Positions 17,737 through 27,041 are shown, counted from the stretch's first letter. The stretch is DNA of 64,000 bases from Clostridium cibarium (GCF_014836335.1 NZ_JACSRA010000014.1:1-64000); one strand, 5' to 3'. Numbers and translations: made by a program. Notes: generated by a model not told the origin, from the sequence alone.

Positions 17737-18705
17737 TCAATTTGATCTGCTATATTCTATCTTAAAATCCCTTTTTATTGTTAAGAAATCCTCCAGATCA
17801 TTTAAAAATTGGAACAGTATAGCTCTATTTTCAAATTCATCTCGATTTTTAGGTAATTCCATCATTTGATATTCTTTTCTAAGAATTGTAATTTCATTAA
17901 TTAAATTAACACAATCATTATCTTCATGAATATTAATAGCTACATTATTTGTAAACTCCGATAATATTCTAGTTTGATCATAAGTCATATAAAATCTTAA
18001 AAAATGCCTTTCCATTCTTTTTATAGATTCTAATTGAAGTATTCTCATATCTATGTAGCTTAAATAATAATTATACTTTTTAAATAGGTGATTATTACTT
18101 ATACTCTGAGCTATAATTCTAGTACTTTTAATTAACTCTTCAACCTCTATCAATATTTTCTTCTGGTGAATTGACACAGCTTGGGTAACTAAACTAACTG
18201 CCATATCTGATAATAATAATCTATAATAATCTTCTATTCTTTCTTTATTCTTTTCAAATTTATCTTCTAAAGATGCTGTATATAAATTAAAAAGCATTGC
18301 AACACCAATTCCTATTATGGTTAACTTAGCTTCATTTATAATCCATGAGCTATTAATATTTGCACTTGTTAATAGATGCGTTGATAATACAGCCCCAACA
18401 ACCATGCCTTCCTCTATTTTTAATCCCTTAGTTACAGATATAAAGATTAATAAAAACAACCCAAATACGACAGGATTATTCCCTAGTAATATATATAAGA
18501 AAAAAGATAAAAGTATAGCAATTGTAGATGCTAATATCCGTCTTCCACTAACTAGAATAGCTTCTTTTTTAGTGTCTTGAATGCTAAGTATAGCTATTAT
18601 TCCTGAAGTTACCCCAAACTGTAAGCCTAAATAACTAGATATAGTAATTGCAATTGTAGCCGATAGCGCCATCTTAAATGTTTTTGATTGTAAATATTCT
18701 ATCAT
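17737..18705 (-). CDS. Aromatic acid exporter family (FUSC/ArAE_1-like) membrane protein
   Basis: 322 residues. The N-terminal half has about five to six membrane helices (TFKMALSATIAITISSYLGLQ, then GIIAILSIQDTKKEA, the region of the FUSC signature, and further hydrophobic segments to about residue 145). A helical cytoplasmic C-terminal domain (about 150-320) follows, as in clostridial and bacillar ArAE proteins such as the YqjA group. It is a single-gene unit with an AAGGG site. It may export aromatic or other organic acids, but no substrate can be assigned. Confidence 0.8.
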   Translation of the reverse strand: MIEYLQSKTFKMALSATIAITISSYLGLQFGVTSGIIAILSIQDTKKEAILVSGRRILASTIAILLSFFLYILLGNNPVVFGLFLLIFISVTKGLKIEEGMVVGAVLSTHLLTSANINSSWIINEAKLTIIGIGVAMLFNLYTASLEDKFEKNKERIEDYYRLLLSDMAVSLVTQAVSIHQKKILIEVEELIKSTRIIAQSISNNHLFKKYNYYLSYIDMRILQLESIKRMERHFLRFYMTYDQTRILSEFTNNVAINIHEDNDCVNLINEITILRKEYQMMELPKNRDEFENRAILFQFLNDLEDFLTIKRDFKIEYSRSN

Positions 18706-18806
18706 TTTGTAACCCTTCTTCTATTGCCATAGTAATATGCTATTTGCTCTATTATAAACTAGATTTTTCTTTAAATGAATATATTTTTGCTACTTAATCT
18801 TTAATT

Positions 18807-19643
18807 CTAACTTTCACACTTACATTTTGTATTCTCTATAAACTTAATCAATTCCTTATTAAATTTTTCACGTTCATCATAGAACAATCCATGTCCACTC
18901 TGCTCAAATTTAACTAATTTAGAATCTTTGATAAATCTTCTTTGCTCTTCTGCTAGAGGGAATAAACATACCTTATCATGAATCCCATGAAGAATTAATG
19001 TTGGCACTTTTATTTTTCTCATATCATAAAATAACTGTTCTTCATCAAGCCAAGTTTTTGCAATTTCAGCTGTAGCCCAACCTGCTGCTTGTAACCCTAT
19101 TGCAAAGAACCAATCTGAAAATGGTTTGCTTACCTTTTTATAAAAGAATATATCCCCAAAACTTCTTAACATTTTAGGACGATCAGCATATGTTCCTTTT
19201 ATTATTTCTTCTACCGCTTCTGTTTTTAATCCAAAAGGGAAATATGAACGCTTAGTAAGACTAGGAGCTGCTGCTGCAAAAAGTGCTAACTTTGATACTC
19301 CATACCCATTATGTCTTGCCATATATCTAATTGCAATTGCACCACCTGTAGAGTGCCCTGCTAAAGTAAAATTCTTTAATTGAAGGGACTCTATAACAGC
19401 TCTAACATCATCTGATAATGTATTATAATCATAACCTGTTAATGGCTTATCTGAATTTCCAAATCCTCTTTGATCTAAACCAATACACCTATATCCCTTT
19501 TTAGAAAGATAATCAAACTGATACTCAAATAGCTTATGGCTCCCTGGCCATCCATGAAGAAATAAAATTGTATTTTTCCCTTCTTCATTAAGATCTTCTA
19601 CATAAATTTTCACATTCTGTTCTACTTTTAAATAATAGCCCAT
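18807..19643 (-). CDS. Alpha/beta hydrolase
   Basis: 278 residues. An oxyanion-hole motif LHGWPGS follows strand 3. The nucleophile is S98 in LAGHSTGGAIAIRY, the acid is likely the Asp of LHGIHDKVCLF, and the base is the His of SGHGLFYDE. The set is complete, so it should be an active esterase, lipase or haloperoxidase-like enzyme; haloperoxidase relatives have similar GLDQRGFGNSDKP segments. There is no signal peptide, so it is cytoplasmic. It is a single gene with a GGAG site. The substrate is unknown. Confidence 0.88.
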   Translation of the reverse strand: MGYYLKVEQNVKIYVEDLNEEGKNTILFLHGWPGSHKLFEYQFDYLSKKGYRCIGLDQRGFGNSDKPLTGYDYNTLSDDVRAVIESLQLKNFTLAGHSTGGAIAIRYMARHNGYGVSKLALFAAAAPSLTKRSYFPFGLKTEAVEEIIKGTYADRPKMLRSFGDIFFYKKVSKPFSDWFFAIGLQAAGWATAEIAKTWLDEEQLFYDMRKIKVPTLILHGIHDKVCLFPLAEEQRRFIKDSKLVKFEQSGHGLFYDEREKFNKELIKFIENTKCKCES

Positions 19644-19794
19644 AATATATCTCCATAAATAAATACTTATTAGCAGTATATTCTTAATAATAGAAAAAAA
19701 ATTACAAAACTAGCTGTACAGTTTTAGAAATTATTCATGATTGTAATCATTCCCCTAATAGTGATAAAACTCTTCTAAACTCGCATTTTATCGG

Positions 19795-19851
19795 TATATT
19801 CTTCAGAATATAAGAATATTACCATATTTATGGTTAAGAATATTGCCATAT
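19795..19851. promoter_or_regulatory. Palindrome plus 24-bp-phased direct repeats upstream of the dCache chemoreceptor
   Basis: An 18-bp palindrome, TATATTCT-TC-AGAATATA (19795-19812), is followed by two direct repeats, AAGAATATTACCATAT (19812-19827) and AAGAATATTGCCATAT (19836-19851), with 15 of 16 bases identical and starts 24 bp apart. The array resembles a multi-site operator. The rest of the 340-bp gap between the hydrolase and the receptor holds no gene that I can see. Confidence 0.45.
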
Positions 19852-19917
19852 AATAATATTTTGATACATTTTATCCTATGTATTCTTTTAATATTTTAAT
19901 TGGATTAAAATATTGTA

Positions 19918-19945
19918 TAAAGGTTTTCTAAACATAATACGATAA
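19918..19945 (+). promoter_or_regulatory. Sigma-D-like promoter of the dCache chemoreceptor
   Basis: TAAAGGTTT (from 19918) and TACGATAA (ending 19945) resemble the flagellar promoter elements. Spacing is one base longer than the consensus (16 rather than 15). Confidence 0.45.
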
Positions 19946-19983
19946 TTAGAATAAATATAAAATTTTAGTATTGGAGAGTTTAT

Positions 19984-21990
19984 ATGATGAATAAGACATG
20001 GGGCAAAAAACAAACTTCTAAATTTAAATTTAACAGCATTAGAATTAAACTAATTACTAGTTTGATTACGATTTGCATGATTCCATTAGTAGCACTTGGT
20101 ATCACTTCCTATTTTAAGTCTAAAGCCATTTTACATGACAATTTAACAACTACAAGTACTCAAACACTTACTGAAATAAATAGTGGACTTACAGAGTACT
20201 TCAACAGGTTTACTAATATGACTTCTATATTAGCAAACAACCTTGAAGATGCAGAAAACAGTGGAACCTCAAATGATATAACTAATATACTTAAAGCAAC
20301 ACAAAGCACCAATAAAGATATATCTTCAGTTTATTACGGAACTTCATCTGGTAAGTATAGTATGTATCCATTAGAAAAAATGCCAGATGGATATGACGCC
20401 ACTCAACGTCCTTGGTATAAACAAGCTATAGAAAACAAAGGCAAAGCTATAATAACACCTCCATATAAAGGAGCTTCTACAGGAAAGCTAATGATTACAA
20501 TTGCGAAAACAGTAGAGAAAAACGGTCAGGTAGTCGGCGTTATAGGAATGGATTGCACTTTAGATACGCTTTCAGATAAGATTGCTGAGAAAAAGATGGG
20601 TAATGCAGGCTATGCATTCATTACAGATTCGTCGGGAATTATAATAGCTCATCCTGATAAAGATACTATTAATACAGAATTATCTATTTGGAATCTAATG
20701 AAATCTGATAATAAAGGTTTTATTGAATATGAGTATCAAGGTAATCAGAAATTTGGAGTATTTCAAACTAATGAACTTACAGGTTGGAAATTAGTAGCAG
20801 TATTACCTGAATCAGAGCTAACAATTAATACAAAGTCTATATTAAATATGACATTCTTATTTATAGGTATTATTGGAGTAGTTTCCATAGCATTAGCCTT
20901 ATTGTTGAGTAATGGAATAGCTCAAAATATAAAGAGACTAAAAGATGTTTTTGCAAAGGCATCAAATGGTGATTTAACTGTATCTATAGAAGCAACAACA
21001 AAAGATGAATTTAAGGATTTAGCAGATTCATTCAATTCCATGATTGATAATATATCAAAACTAATGAATAATGTTACAAATTCATCAAAAGAGGTTTTAG
21101 AAACATCCTCAAATCTCGCAAGTATGTCAGAAGAAGTAACTGCCTCTGTAGGAGAAGTAGCAAAAGCTATCGAAGAAGTGGCATTAGGAGCAACTAACCA
21201 AGCTCAAAGTGCTCAAAACGGATCAGAAGAGATGAACAAATTATCAGATAAGTTAGATAAAGTTGCTACAAGCTCAAAGGAAGTAGACGATCTTTCTATG
21301 AACACTAAAGAACTAGGATCCAAAGGGCTATCTATGATAGATACATTAATAGAAAAGTCAAATAAAACTAAGCTGGTAACTGCTGAAGTTAATGATATAG
21401 TTAATGATATGAACGAAAGCACTAAAAAAATAGATACTATATCAGAAACTATTTCACAAATAACAGAACAAACAAATCTTTTATCTTTAAATGCAAGTAT
21501 AGAGTCTGCACGTGCAGGTGAAGCTGGAAAAGGATTTGCTGTTGTAGCAGAAGAAATAAGAAAACTAGCAGAACAATCTAGTCACTCAACAGAAGAAATA
21601 AGAGCAATTATAGCAAATATACAAGAGAAATCAAACAGTGCAGTTAACGCTATAAAGTTTACTAATAATGTAGTAAATGAGCAAGATTTAGCTGTAGGAG
21701 AAACTAAGAAAATATTTAGTGAAATCCTTGAATCCATCGAAACAGTTTTAAGTAAAGTAAAAGAAACAAAGCTATATATTGTTGAAATAGAAGGTAAAAA
21801 GAAAAATGTATTAGAGGAAATAGAAGGTATATCTTCTGTTTCTCAAGAAACAGCATCAGCAACTGAAGAAGTTACTGCATCTACAGAAGAAATATCTTCT
21901 GCAATGATTAAGTTCACAAACTTTGCAGAAGAACTTCAAACATTAGCAGAAAAACTAGAAACAGAAATACAAAAATTCACTATAGACTAA
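19984..21990 (+). CDS. Methyl-accepting chemotaxis protein with dCache sensor domain
   Basis: 668 residues. Transmembrane helix 1 is at about 22-45. A large extracellular dCache_1 domain spans about 50-280, with [36 protein letters not shown] in two shorter blocks, typical of amino-acid and organic-acid sensors. Helix 2 lies at about 285-308, then HAMP (about 308-362) and the cytoplasmic signalling domain, whose tip reads [20 protein letters not shown]. It differs from the 4HB receptors in the cluster and belongs to the longer Firmicute receptor class. ATG codons at 19984 and 19987 share one GGAGAG site. The ligand is unknown. Confidence 0.95.
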   Translation: MMNKTWGKKQTSKFKFNSIRIKLITSLITICMIPLVALGITSYFKSKAILHDNLTTTSTQTLTEINSGLTEYFNRFTNMTSILANNLEDAENSGTSNDITNILKATQSTNKDISSVYYGTSSGKYSMYPLEKMPDGYDATQRPWYKQAIENKGKAIITPPYKGASTGKLMITIAKTVEKNGQVVGVIGMDCTLDTLSDKIAEKKMGNAGYAFITDSSGIIIAHPDKDTINTELSIWNLMKSDNKGFIEYEYQGNQKFGVFQTNELTGWKLVAVLPESELTINTKSILNMTFLFIGIIGVVSIALALLLSNGIAQNIKRLKDVFAKASNGDLTVSIEATTKDEFKDLADSFNSMIDNISKLMNNVTNSSKEVLETSSNLASMSEEVTASVGEVAKAIEEVALGATNQAQSAQNGSEEMNKLSDKLDKVATSSKEVDDLSMNTKELGSKGLSMIDTLIEKSNKTKLVTAEVNDIVNDMNESTKKIDTISETISQITEQTNLLSLNASIESARAGEAGKGFAVVAEEIRKLAEQSSHSTEEIRAIIANIQEKSNSAVNAIKFTNNVVNEQDLAVGETKKIFSEILESIETVLSKVKETKLYIVEIEGKKKNVLEEIEGISSVSQETASATEEVTASTEEISSAMIKFTNFAEELQTLAEKLETEIQKFTID

Positions 21991-22004
21991 TAAGTGAATA
22001 TAAT

Positions 22005-22033
22005 AAAGCCATTACCTAAGGGTAATGGCTTTT
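22005..22033 (+). terminator. Terminator of the dCache chemoreceptor
   Basis: AAAGCCATTACC (22005-22016), loop TAAG, GGTAATGGCTTTT (22021-22033). Confidence 0.85.
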
Positions 22034-22078
22034 GTATTGTACCTAAATTTATTAAATTCATAATTAAAAGACCTAATA

Positions 22079-22285
22079 TTACGCCCCTTTATTTTTTCTT
22101 GAAAAATATCTCTTTCTATATATCAAATAAATTATTGTTGGCCAAGGTGCTTGAACTAATCCTATAATTCCCCAAAGCCAAGGATTAGGAATATTTTTTT
22201 TCATTGCATCTCTAAAAATAGTAGTTCCCTGTATAATAAGAATTATAAGAGCACAGACTAAAGCAATTTTTGTACTTAATGTCAC
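22079..22285 (-). CDS. PLDc_N-like two-helix membrane protein (YxlE-like)
   Basis: 68 residues with a GTG start that overlaps the stop codon of the upstream gene by 3 bases. Two membrane helices flank the conserved IPNPWLWGIIGLVQAPWP segment that defines the short phospholipase-D N-terminal-type membrane domain. In Bacillus subtilis the SigY operon encodes YxlD and YxlE of this type, which help hold the sigma factor inactive. The same gene order here supports that role. Assignment to YxlE is by context and general pattern. Confidence 0.65.
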   Translation of the reverse strand: MTLSTKIALVCALIILIIQGTTIFRDAMKKNIPNPWLWGIIGLVQAPWPTIIYLIYRKRYFSRKNKGA

Positions 22286-22662
22286 TGTGCCTCCCTCCTT
22301 GATTTCTTCCTTAAAAGAACAAAGTTTATTATCAATAACACTATTAATAATATAGTTTGAGATATCATCATAACTTCTATTGACGTTTTTATATAAACAA
22401 ATCCAACTAAAGTAGATACTAAAATGGCAAATATTAAAAATCTAAATGTAGCTTTTCTAATTTTTGAACTAAATCTTACCTCTTGACCCTTTTCCACTAT
22501 AAAACTTACATCAATAGGAACTGATACTTTATCATCTATATTACTTCCAAGAGACATCTTATCTAAAGCTTCTTTTATTTCCAACTCATCAGAAGTAGTG
22601 CCAACTAATGAACCTTCATAATACTTATCAATCTTTTTATCTAAATTATCAAAAGATTTCAT
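22282..22662 (-). CDS. YxlC-like (DUF5345-like) membrane protein, putative anti-sigma component
   Basis: 126 residues: an acidic cytoplasmic N-terminal region (1-70, with DNLDKKIDKYYEGSL), then two membrane helices (about 73-92 and 97-115) and a basic tail. Size, topology and position directly after an ECF sigma gene match YxlC in SigY operons, which acts as the main anti-sigma factor. The start is 1 bp from the sigma gene stop. Family membership is my inference from topology and context, not a clear motif. Confidence 0.6.
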   Translation of the reverse strand: MKSFDNLDKKIDKYYEGSLVGTTSDELEIKEALDKMSLGSNIDDKVSVPIDVSFIVEKGQEVRFSSKIRKATFRFLIFAILVSTLVGFVYIKTSIEVMMISQTILLIVLLIINFVLLRKKSRREAQ

Positions 22663-22663
22663 G

Positions 22664-23200
22664 TTATCTACCTCCTTTAAATTTCGAAAGAATCTCTTTT
22701 ATTCCATAATGCAATCTTGATCGCACAGTACCAACTGGACAATTCACCACTGCACTGATTTCTTCATAACTATATCCATAGTAATGTTTTAATATAAAAA
22801 CAACTCTTTTATCATTTGACATAGATTTTAATATTTCTAAAACTTCCTCTAACTCTTCCTTATTAATTATTTCCTCTTCTAATGAATAGGAAGATGGAAT
22901 AATATCTAATAATATATCGGTTTCTTTATTTCTCCTTAAGTAATCTTTATACTTATTTGTTGCAATTTTTATTAACCAGGTTGAAAATTTAGCCTTTGAA
23001 GTAAAAGAATCTATATGAATAACAGCTGATAACAGGGTTTCTTGAAGAATTTCTTCAGTTAAGTCTTTATTACAGGTAAGCTTTAATATATATCCCTTTA
23101 ATATAGATAAATTTCTACCTATGAGCATTTCAAATGCATATTTATCACCATCTTTGGCTCTTGCTATTAATTTTTCTTCATTTTGATCTTCTAAATTCAT
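22664..23200 (-). CDS. ECF RNA polymerase sigma factor, SigY-like
   Basis: 178 residues. Sigma region 2 spans about 25-90 (DLTEEILQETLLSAVIHIDSFTSKAKFSTWLIKIATNKYKD read in parts, with the -10-recognition helix) and region 4 about 120-172 (VFILKHYYGYSYEEISAVVNC). It directs polymerase to a small regulon, probably envelope stress. The promoter just upstream has an ECF-type TGAAC and CGTTTA pair, consistent with autoregulation. The operon order sigma, YxlC-like, YxlE-like resembles the start of the Bacillus sigY operon. SigY identity is tentative; ECF sigma is secure. Confidence 0.88.
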   Translation of the reverse strand: MNLEDQNEEKLIARAKDGDKYAFEMLIGRNLSILKGYILKLTCNKDLTEEILQETLLSAVIHIDSFTSKAKFSTWLIKIATNKYKDYLRRNKETDILLDIIPSSYSLEEEIINKEELEEVLEILKSMSNDKRVVFILKHYYGYSYEEISAVVNCPVGTVRSRLHYGIKEILSKFKGGR

Positions 23201-23232
23201 ATAGCTTACCCCTTTTTGCTGTTTTCATATAT

Positions 23233-23259
23233 TAAACGCATTAGCTTTAAAAAAGTTCA
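23233..23259 (-). promoter_or_regulatory. ECF-type promoter of the SigY-like operon
   Basis: Minus strand: TGAAC (23255-23259), 16 bp, CGTTTA (23233-23238). This is typical ECF spacing and the site lies about 33 bp before the start codon. It is probably recognised by the sigma factor it drives. Confidence 0.55.
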
Positions 23260-23303
23260 ATAAAACCAAAAAATATTTTTACCCTATATTATAACAATAA
23301 AAA

Positions 23304-23336
23304 TCCCCTAAAATACATTTCTGCACTTTAGGAGAC
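23304..23336 (-). terminator. Terminator of the purine permease gene
   Basis: TCCCCTAAA (23304-23312) pairs with TTTAGGAGA (23328-23336) apart from one mismatch. The minus-strand copy is followed by TTTTTATT. Confidence 0.65.
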
Positions 23337-23380
23337 TTTACTGTATTTATATATAATTATTAATCTACTATAAATTTATC

Positions 23381-24715
23381 TTATATAGCAAACAATATGA
23401 CAAACAAAGCCGAAATAACATATAATGCTTTAGGAATTTCTTTTGCTCTACCTGTAAATAACTTTATTAATACATATGATATAAATCCAAATGCTAAACC
23501 ATCTGTAATTGAGTATGTTAAAAGCGTTAATATTAATGTTAAGAATACAGGTACTGCTTCTGTTATATCTGAAAAATCAATCTTTGCTATTGGTTCCATC
23601 ATTATGCATCCTAAAACAATTAATACAGGAGCTGTAGCATATCCAGGTATAACTGTTAATATTGGCGAGAAGAATAATGATAATAAGAACATACCAGCTA
23701 TCACAATTCCTGTAAGTCCTGTTCTACCGCCTTCTGCAATTCCTGAAGCTGATTCAACGAATGCAACTGGAGTTGAGGTTCCTAAACAAGCTCCTACTGC
23801 TGACCCTATAGCATCAGCTGTTAAAACTTTGTCTGCATTCTTAACATTACCCTTTTCATCTAAATATCCTGCTTTTGAAGCTAATCCAATTAAAGTACCA
23901 ATACTATCAAATACATCTATAAATAACATAGAAAGAATAGCTGGAATTATTCCAATTACCATTGCACTCTTAAAATCAAATTCCATGAATACTGGAGAAA
24001 CTGATGGAGGCATAGAAACTATTCCTTTTGGAAGCTCTGCAACACCAAAAATTAAACCAAGTATATAAATAGCAGCCATTCCTATCATGAATGCTCCCTT
24101 TACATTTTTGTATGACAGTACAGATATTATAACTACTCCAAGTAAAGCTAATAATACCGTTATATCTTTCATATTACCAATACCAACTAATGTAGATGGA
24201 TTAGCAACGATTATCTTTCCACCTTGTAACCCTATAAATGCTATAAAGAATCCAATCCCTATACTAATTGCATGTTTTAATGATTGAGGGATACTATCAA
24301 TAATAACTTGTCTTACTTTAAATACGCTAAGCAATAAAAATATAATTCCTTCTATAAATGAAGCTGCCAAAGCTGTTTGCCATGAAAAGTTCATTCCTAA
24401 ACAAATTGAAAAAGTAAATAAAGCATTTAATCCCATACCTGGCGCCATACCAAATGGATAGTTTGCTAAAAAAGCCATAATAACTGTTCCTACAACTGAA
24501 GCTAATGCTGTTGCTGTAAACACTGCACTTTTATCCATTCCTGATTGGCTCAAAATATCAGGATTAACAACTAAAATATATGCCATAGTAAAAAAGGTTG
24601 TTATTCCAGCCAATATTTCAGTCTTAACATTTGTATTGTTCTTTTTTAAGTGGAATATCTTTTCTAATAAACCACCTTCAGTTTTGTTTACCGATTCTTT
24701 TGATAGATTGTTCAC
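23381..24715 (-). CDS. NCS2/AzgA-type purine permease (guanine/hypoxanthine)
   Basis: 444 residues from a GTG at 24715, preceded by AGGAGG. The open frame continues about 80 residues upstream, but that stretch overlaps the riboswitch and is not coding. The protein has about 12-14 membrane helices. The family hallmarks are ITTFFTMAYILVVNPDILS near residue 40, NYPFGMAPGMGLNALF with the substrate-site Gly/Asn, and ESASGIAEGGRTGLT near residue 315. This is the PbuG/AzgA branch that imports adenine, guanine or hypoxanthine with protons. A guanine-type riboswitch in the leader supports guanine or hypoxanthine as substrate. Confidence 0.93.
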   Translation of the reverse strand: MNNLSKESVNKTEGGLLEKIFHLKKNNTNVKTEILAGITTFFTMAYILVVNPDILSQSGMDKSAVFTATALASVVGTVIMAFLANYPFGMAPGMGLNALFTFSICLGMNFSWQTALAASFIEGIIFLLLSVFKVRQVIIDSIPQSLKHAISIGIGFFIAFIGLQGGKIIVANPSTLVGIGNMKDITVLLALLGVVIISVLSYKNVKGAFMIGMAAIYILGLIFGVAELPKGIVSMPPSVSPVFMEFDFKSAMVIGIIPAILSMLFIDVFDSIGTLIGLASKAGYLDEKGNVKNADKVLTADAIGSAVGACLGTSTPVAFVESASGIAEGGRTGLTGIVIAGMFLLSLFFSPILTVIPGYATAPVLIVLGCIMMEPIAKIDFSDITEAVPVFLTLILTLLTYSITDGLAFGFISYVLIKLFTGRAKEIPKALYVISALFVILFAI

Positions 24716-24832
24716 TATGAATTCCTCCTGTTTTATGAAGTGTACAGTTATATACTGCCATTCAAAAAATAATTTCGTTAGATCTTCTGCTAACCTTTGT
24801 AAAAGAATATGATAAGAATTTATAGGTATCAT

Positions 24833-24870
24833 AAAAAAATATAATCCCCTTTGTATTATTAACAAAGGGG
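24833..24870 (-). terminator. Riboswitch-controlled terminator
   Basis: CAAAGGGG (24863-24870) pairs with CCCCTTTG (24846-24853), and on the minus strand it is followed by a T-rich tract. It lies between the purine aptamer and the permease start, as in transcription-attenuating purine riboswitches. Confidence 0.85.
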
Positions 24871-24899
24871 CTTGAAAGTAAACCAAATACCTACAAACA

Positions 24900-24966
24900 C
24901 CCATAGTCAGACAATTTACGGTAGTCCGGTAGAAACACTTAGACCTTATCACTAAGCATATACGGG
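24900..24966 (-). promoter_or_regulatory. Purine (guanine-type) riboswitch aptamer
   Basis: Read on the minus strand, the segment contains GTTTCTACC, CCGTAAATTGTC and GACTATGGG, the conserved core and loops of the purine aptamer. P1 is formed by CCCGTA with TATGGG. The discriminator in GACTATG is C, which in known members pairs with guanine; adenine riboswitches have U there. Ligand binding should favour the terminator at 24833-24870 and shut off the permease gene. Confidence 0.93.
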
Positions 24967-25210
24967 AAATTTTTTTATTTTTATACTCTTAATGCTACAA
25001 TAATTTGTTTAATAAATCAATAGAAAACGTAAAAAAAACGAATATTTTTTTGTTTTATTGCAATATTATTTGTGTTTTAAAGCTGATTTATGTAAATTCC
25101 TTCTTTAAAATAACAATTGATTTGTTATAATTACCAAAAATATTTTAATAATTATTTTATCTACTAAACAATCTCCATAAAACTACAGGTATAACATTTA
25201 GTATTCAAAA

Positions 25211-25258
25211 TATTATTAGGTGAAGTATGATTTTTAGAATCCACTCCACCTAATAATA
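25211..25258 (-). terminator. Terminator of the cytolysin gene
   Basis: Twelve-bp perfect arms TATTATTAGGTG (25211-25222) and CACCTAATAATA (25247-25258) just after the stop codon. The following T tract is short. Confidence 0.65.
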
Positions 25259-25270
25259 ATTTTATAATAT

Positions 25271-26911
25271 TTAAATTTTAGTTTGAATTGATTTACTAGG
25301 ATATAATGTTGTTCCCCATATAGAAAAAGTCGTTTCTTTAGCTAATGGTACATTTTTTTCATCTATTACAGTTCTCCACCACTCCCATGCAAGACCTGTA
25401 CATTCTCCTGCTCTTACGCAAATATTTCTAGCATTTCCTTTTAAGTATATTTCCGTATTGAAATGAGCTGTTTTACCCTTTCCATTTCCGTCCCATGATT
25501 TATGTTCAACAACTTCATTTCCGTTTTTATCATAACTTACCTCATCCCATGTTACATAAAATTTCGCAACGTATGCTCCACTATGGTCAAGTATTATCTT
25601 CCCATCATTATGCTCTGTTGTGGTTGTCTCCACATATTGTGTTTTATTATTTACACACGCTACCTTATTATCTTTTAAAAATGTAGTTGTATATGATATT
25701 GGATATCCTGGATTTTGAGGACTATATACTGAATTATTTTGAATAACATTTCTTATATCATCAAAGTTTTTAGTGATTATTTTATTATGCTCTTGTGCTC
25801 CTCCACCTAAAACCACAGCTGTAAATGAACTTTGATCTATAATATCTTGATACTCCGCATTAGTACTTATTCCTTGATTCTCTATTAAAGCATTAAATGC
25901 AGCTTTGACATTTGAACTCTTAGAATTACTTTCAAGTTTAACGTAGATTGTTCTACCATATGAAACACTGGAAACATATGCAGGAGGATTGTCTTTATTT
26001 ACCCCTCTTACAGCTAAGTCATTATAAGTTACATTATCACTAAATAAATCAGATGGTCTCTCTGGTGAGTCTACATTTGCTGTATAAAAAATTTGCTTGT
26101 AGGCTACTATCATAACCTTTTTTTCACCTTTATATATGGAATCAAAATCTATATTTAATCCATTCTCTAAAACTTTAAAGTTACCTCCAAACATAGTAGA
26201 TAACTGAGATTTACTATAAACCATTGTATCAGTATAGCTCATTCTTGTAGGAATGCTATATCTAGGTGCATATTTTGTATTCCATGTTTCTAACAAAGAA
26301 TTTAAAGAAGACTTAACCGAAGAATATGTAGGAGAATTAACTACTGTCTTCCCATCATCACTCATTCCAGGCAAATCAACACTTAACGTAATTGGCTTTC
26401 TTTGACATGAAATAATATCTGGTCTATTTTCTACAAGATTTCTATTAGCAAGCTGTATAACCCCAGGATAAGTTCTATCATTCATTGAATCTATTATAGA
26501 AATATCTGAAGTAGAATTAGAAATATCCTTCTTTTCTCTTTTTATTTGAACATATTTATTTTGCTCTTGAAAACCTTCTGCAGGTACAAAACTCGCAACA
26601 TTATCCCCATTAGATGATAATATTGTATTTGAATCATATGATAATCCATAAATACTTCTATCTATATCCTCACTATTATTTTTAATTTGATTATCTTGTA
26701 TAGCTTGTCCACTATTTTCCATAGATACATTTTCTTTAGTATAATTATCTTTAGCAGCCAAACTATCTCCACCATCTACAGTAGATCTAAAGAAACTGCT
26801 AACAGAATTATTATTTTGATTAATAGTTTCCCCATATACAAAACTACTTGTAGTAACGATAACCGCTCCACATAATGTTAATGACAATAAAACCTTTTTA
26901 ATATTTTTCAC
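25271..26911 (-). CDS. Cholesterol-dependent cytolysin (thiol-activated pore-forming toxin)
   Basis: 546 residues with a GTG start and a signal peptide (about 1-27). From about residue 75 the sequence follows the perfringolysin/botulinolysin family closely: SSNGDNVASFVPAEGF, ISIIDSMNDRTYPGVIQLANR, then domains 1-3. Domain 4 carries the undecapeptide ECTGLAWEWWR at 503-513, intact, and the cholesterol-recognition Thr-Leu pair at 535-536 in GTTLYPS. All residues needed for cholesterol binding appear present, so it should be an active secreted haemolysin. The mature N-terminus has about 40 more residues than perfringolysin O, Asn/Ser/Asp rich and probably disordered. The gene is monocistronic, with a perfect consensus promoter at 26969-26997 and a terminator at 25211-25258. 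Confidence 0.97.
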   Translation of the reverse strand: MKNIKKVLLSLTLCGAVIVTTSSFVYGETINQNNNSVSSFFRSTVDGGDSLAAKDNYTKENVSMENSGQAIQDNQIKNNSEDIDRSIYGLSYDSNTILSSNGDNVASFVPAEGFQEQNKYVQIKREKKDISNSTSDISIIDSMNDRTYPGVIQLANRNLVENRPDIISCQRKPITLSVDLPGMSDDGKTVVNSPTYSSVKSSLNSLLETWNTKYAPRYSIPTRMSYTDTMVYSKSQLSTMFGGNFKVLENGLNIDFDSIYKGEKKVMIVAYKQIFYTANVDSPERPSDLFSDNVTYNDLAVRGVNKDNPPAYVSSVSYGRTIYVKLESNSKSSNVKAAFNALIENQGISTNAEYQDIIDQSSFTAVVLGGGAQEHNKIITKNFDDIRNVIQNNSVYSPQNPGYPISYTTTFLKDNKVACVNNKTQYVETTTTEHNDGKIILDHSGAYVAKFYVTWDEVSYDKNGNEVVEHKSWDGNGKGKTAHFNTEIYLKGNARNICVRAGECTGLAWEWWRTVIDEKNVPLAKETTFSIWGTTLYPSKSIQTKI

Positions 26912-26968
26912 CTATATTATCCCCCTTATAGTCTTCAAAGAATATAAATTCATTGAAATTTTAACAAA

Positions 26969-26997
26969 ATTATACATTAAGATGCGATAATTGTCAA
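26969..26997 (-). promoter_or_regulatory. Perfect consensus sigma-A promoter of the cytolysin gene
   Basis: Minus strand: TTGACA (26992-26997), 17 bp, TATAAT (26969-26974), about 55 bp before the GTG start. No deviation from consensus. Confidence 0.85.
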
Positions 26998-27017
26998 TTT
27001 TCATCTTATTTAAAAAA

Positions 27018-27041
27018 ATCCACGATAATTTATCGTGGATT
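27018..27041 (-). terminator. Terminator of the yjfB-like gene
   Basis: ATCCACGAT (27018-27026) pairs with ATCGTGGAT (27032-27040). The minus-strand copy ends in seven T. Confidence 0.85.

Noticed and set aside
23397..24068. Plus-strand open frame opposite the purine permease
   Set aside because: Antisense shadow with no ribosome binding site; the minus-strand permease motifs are unambiguous.
24716..24952. N-terminal extension of the permease frame
   Set aside because: It runs through the riboswitch and terminator; a GTG with a strong AGGAGG lies downstream.
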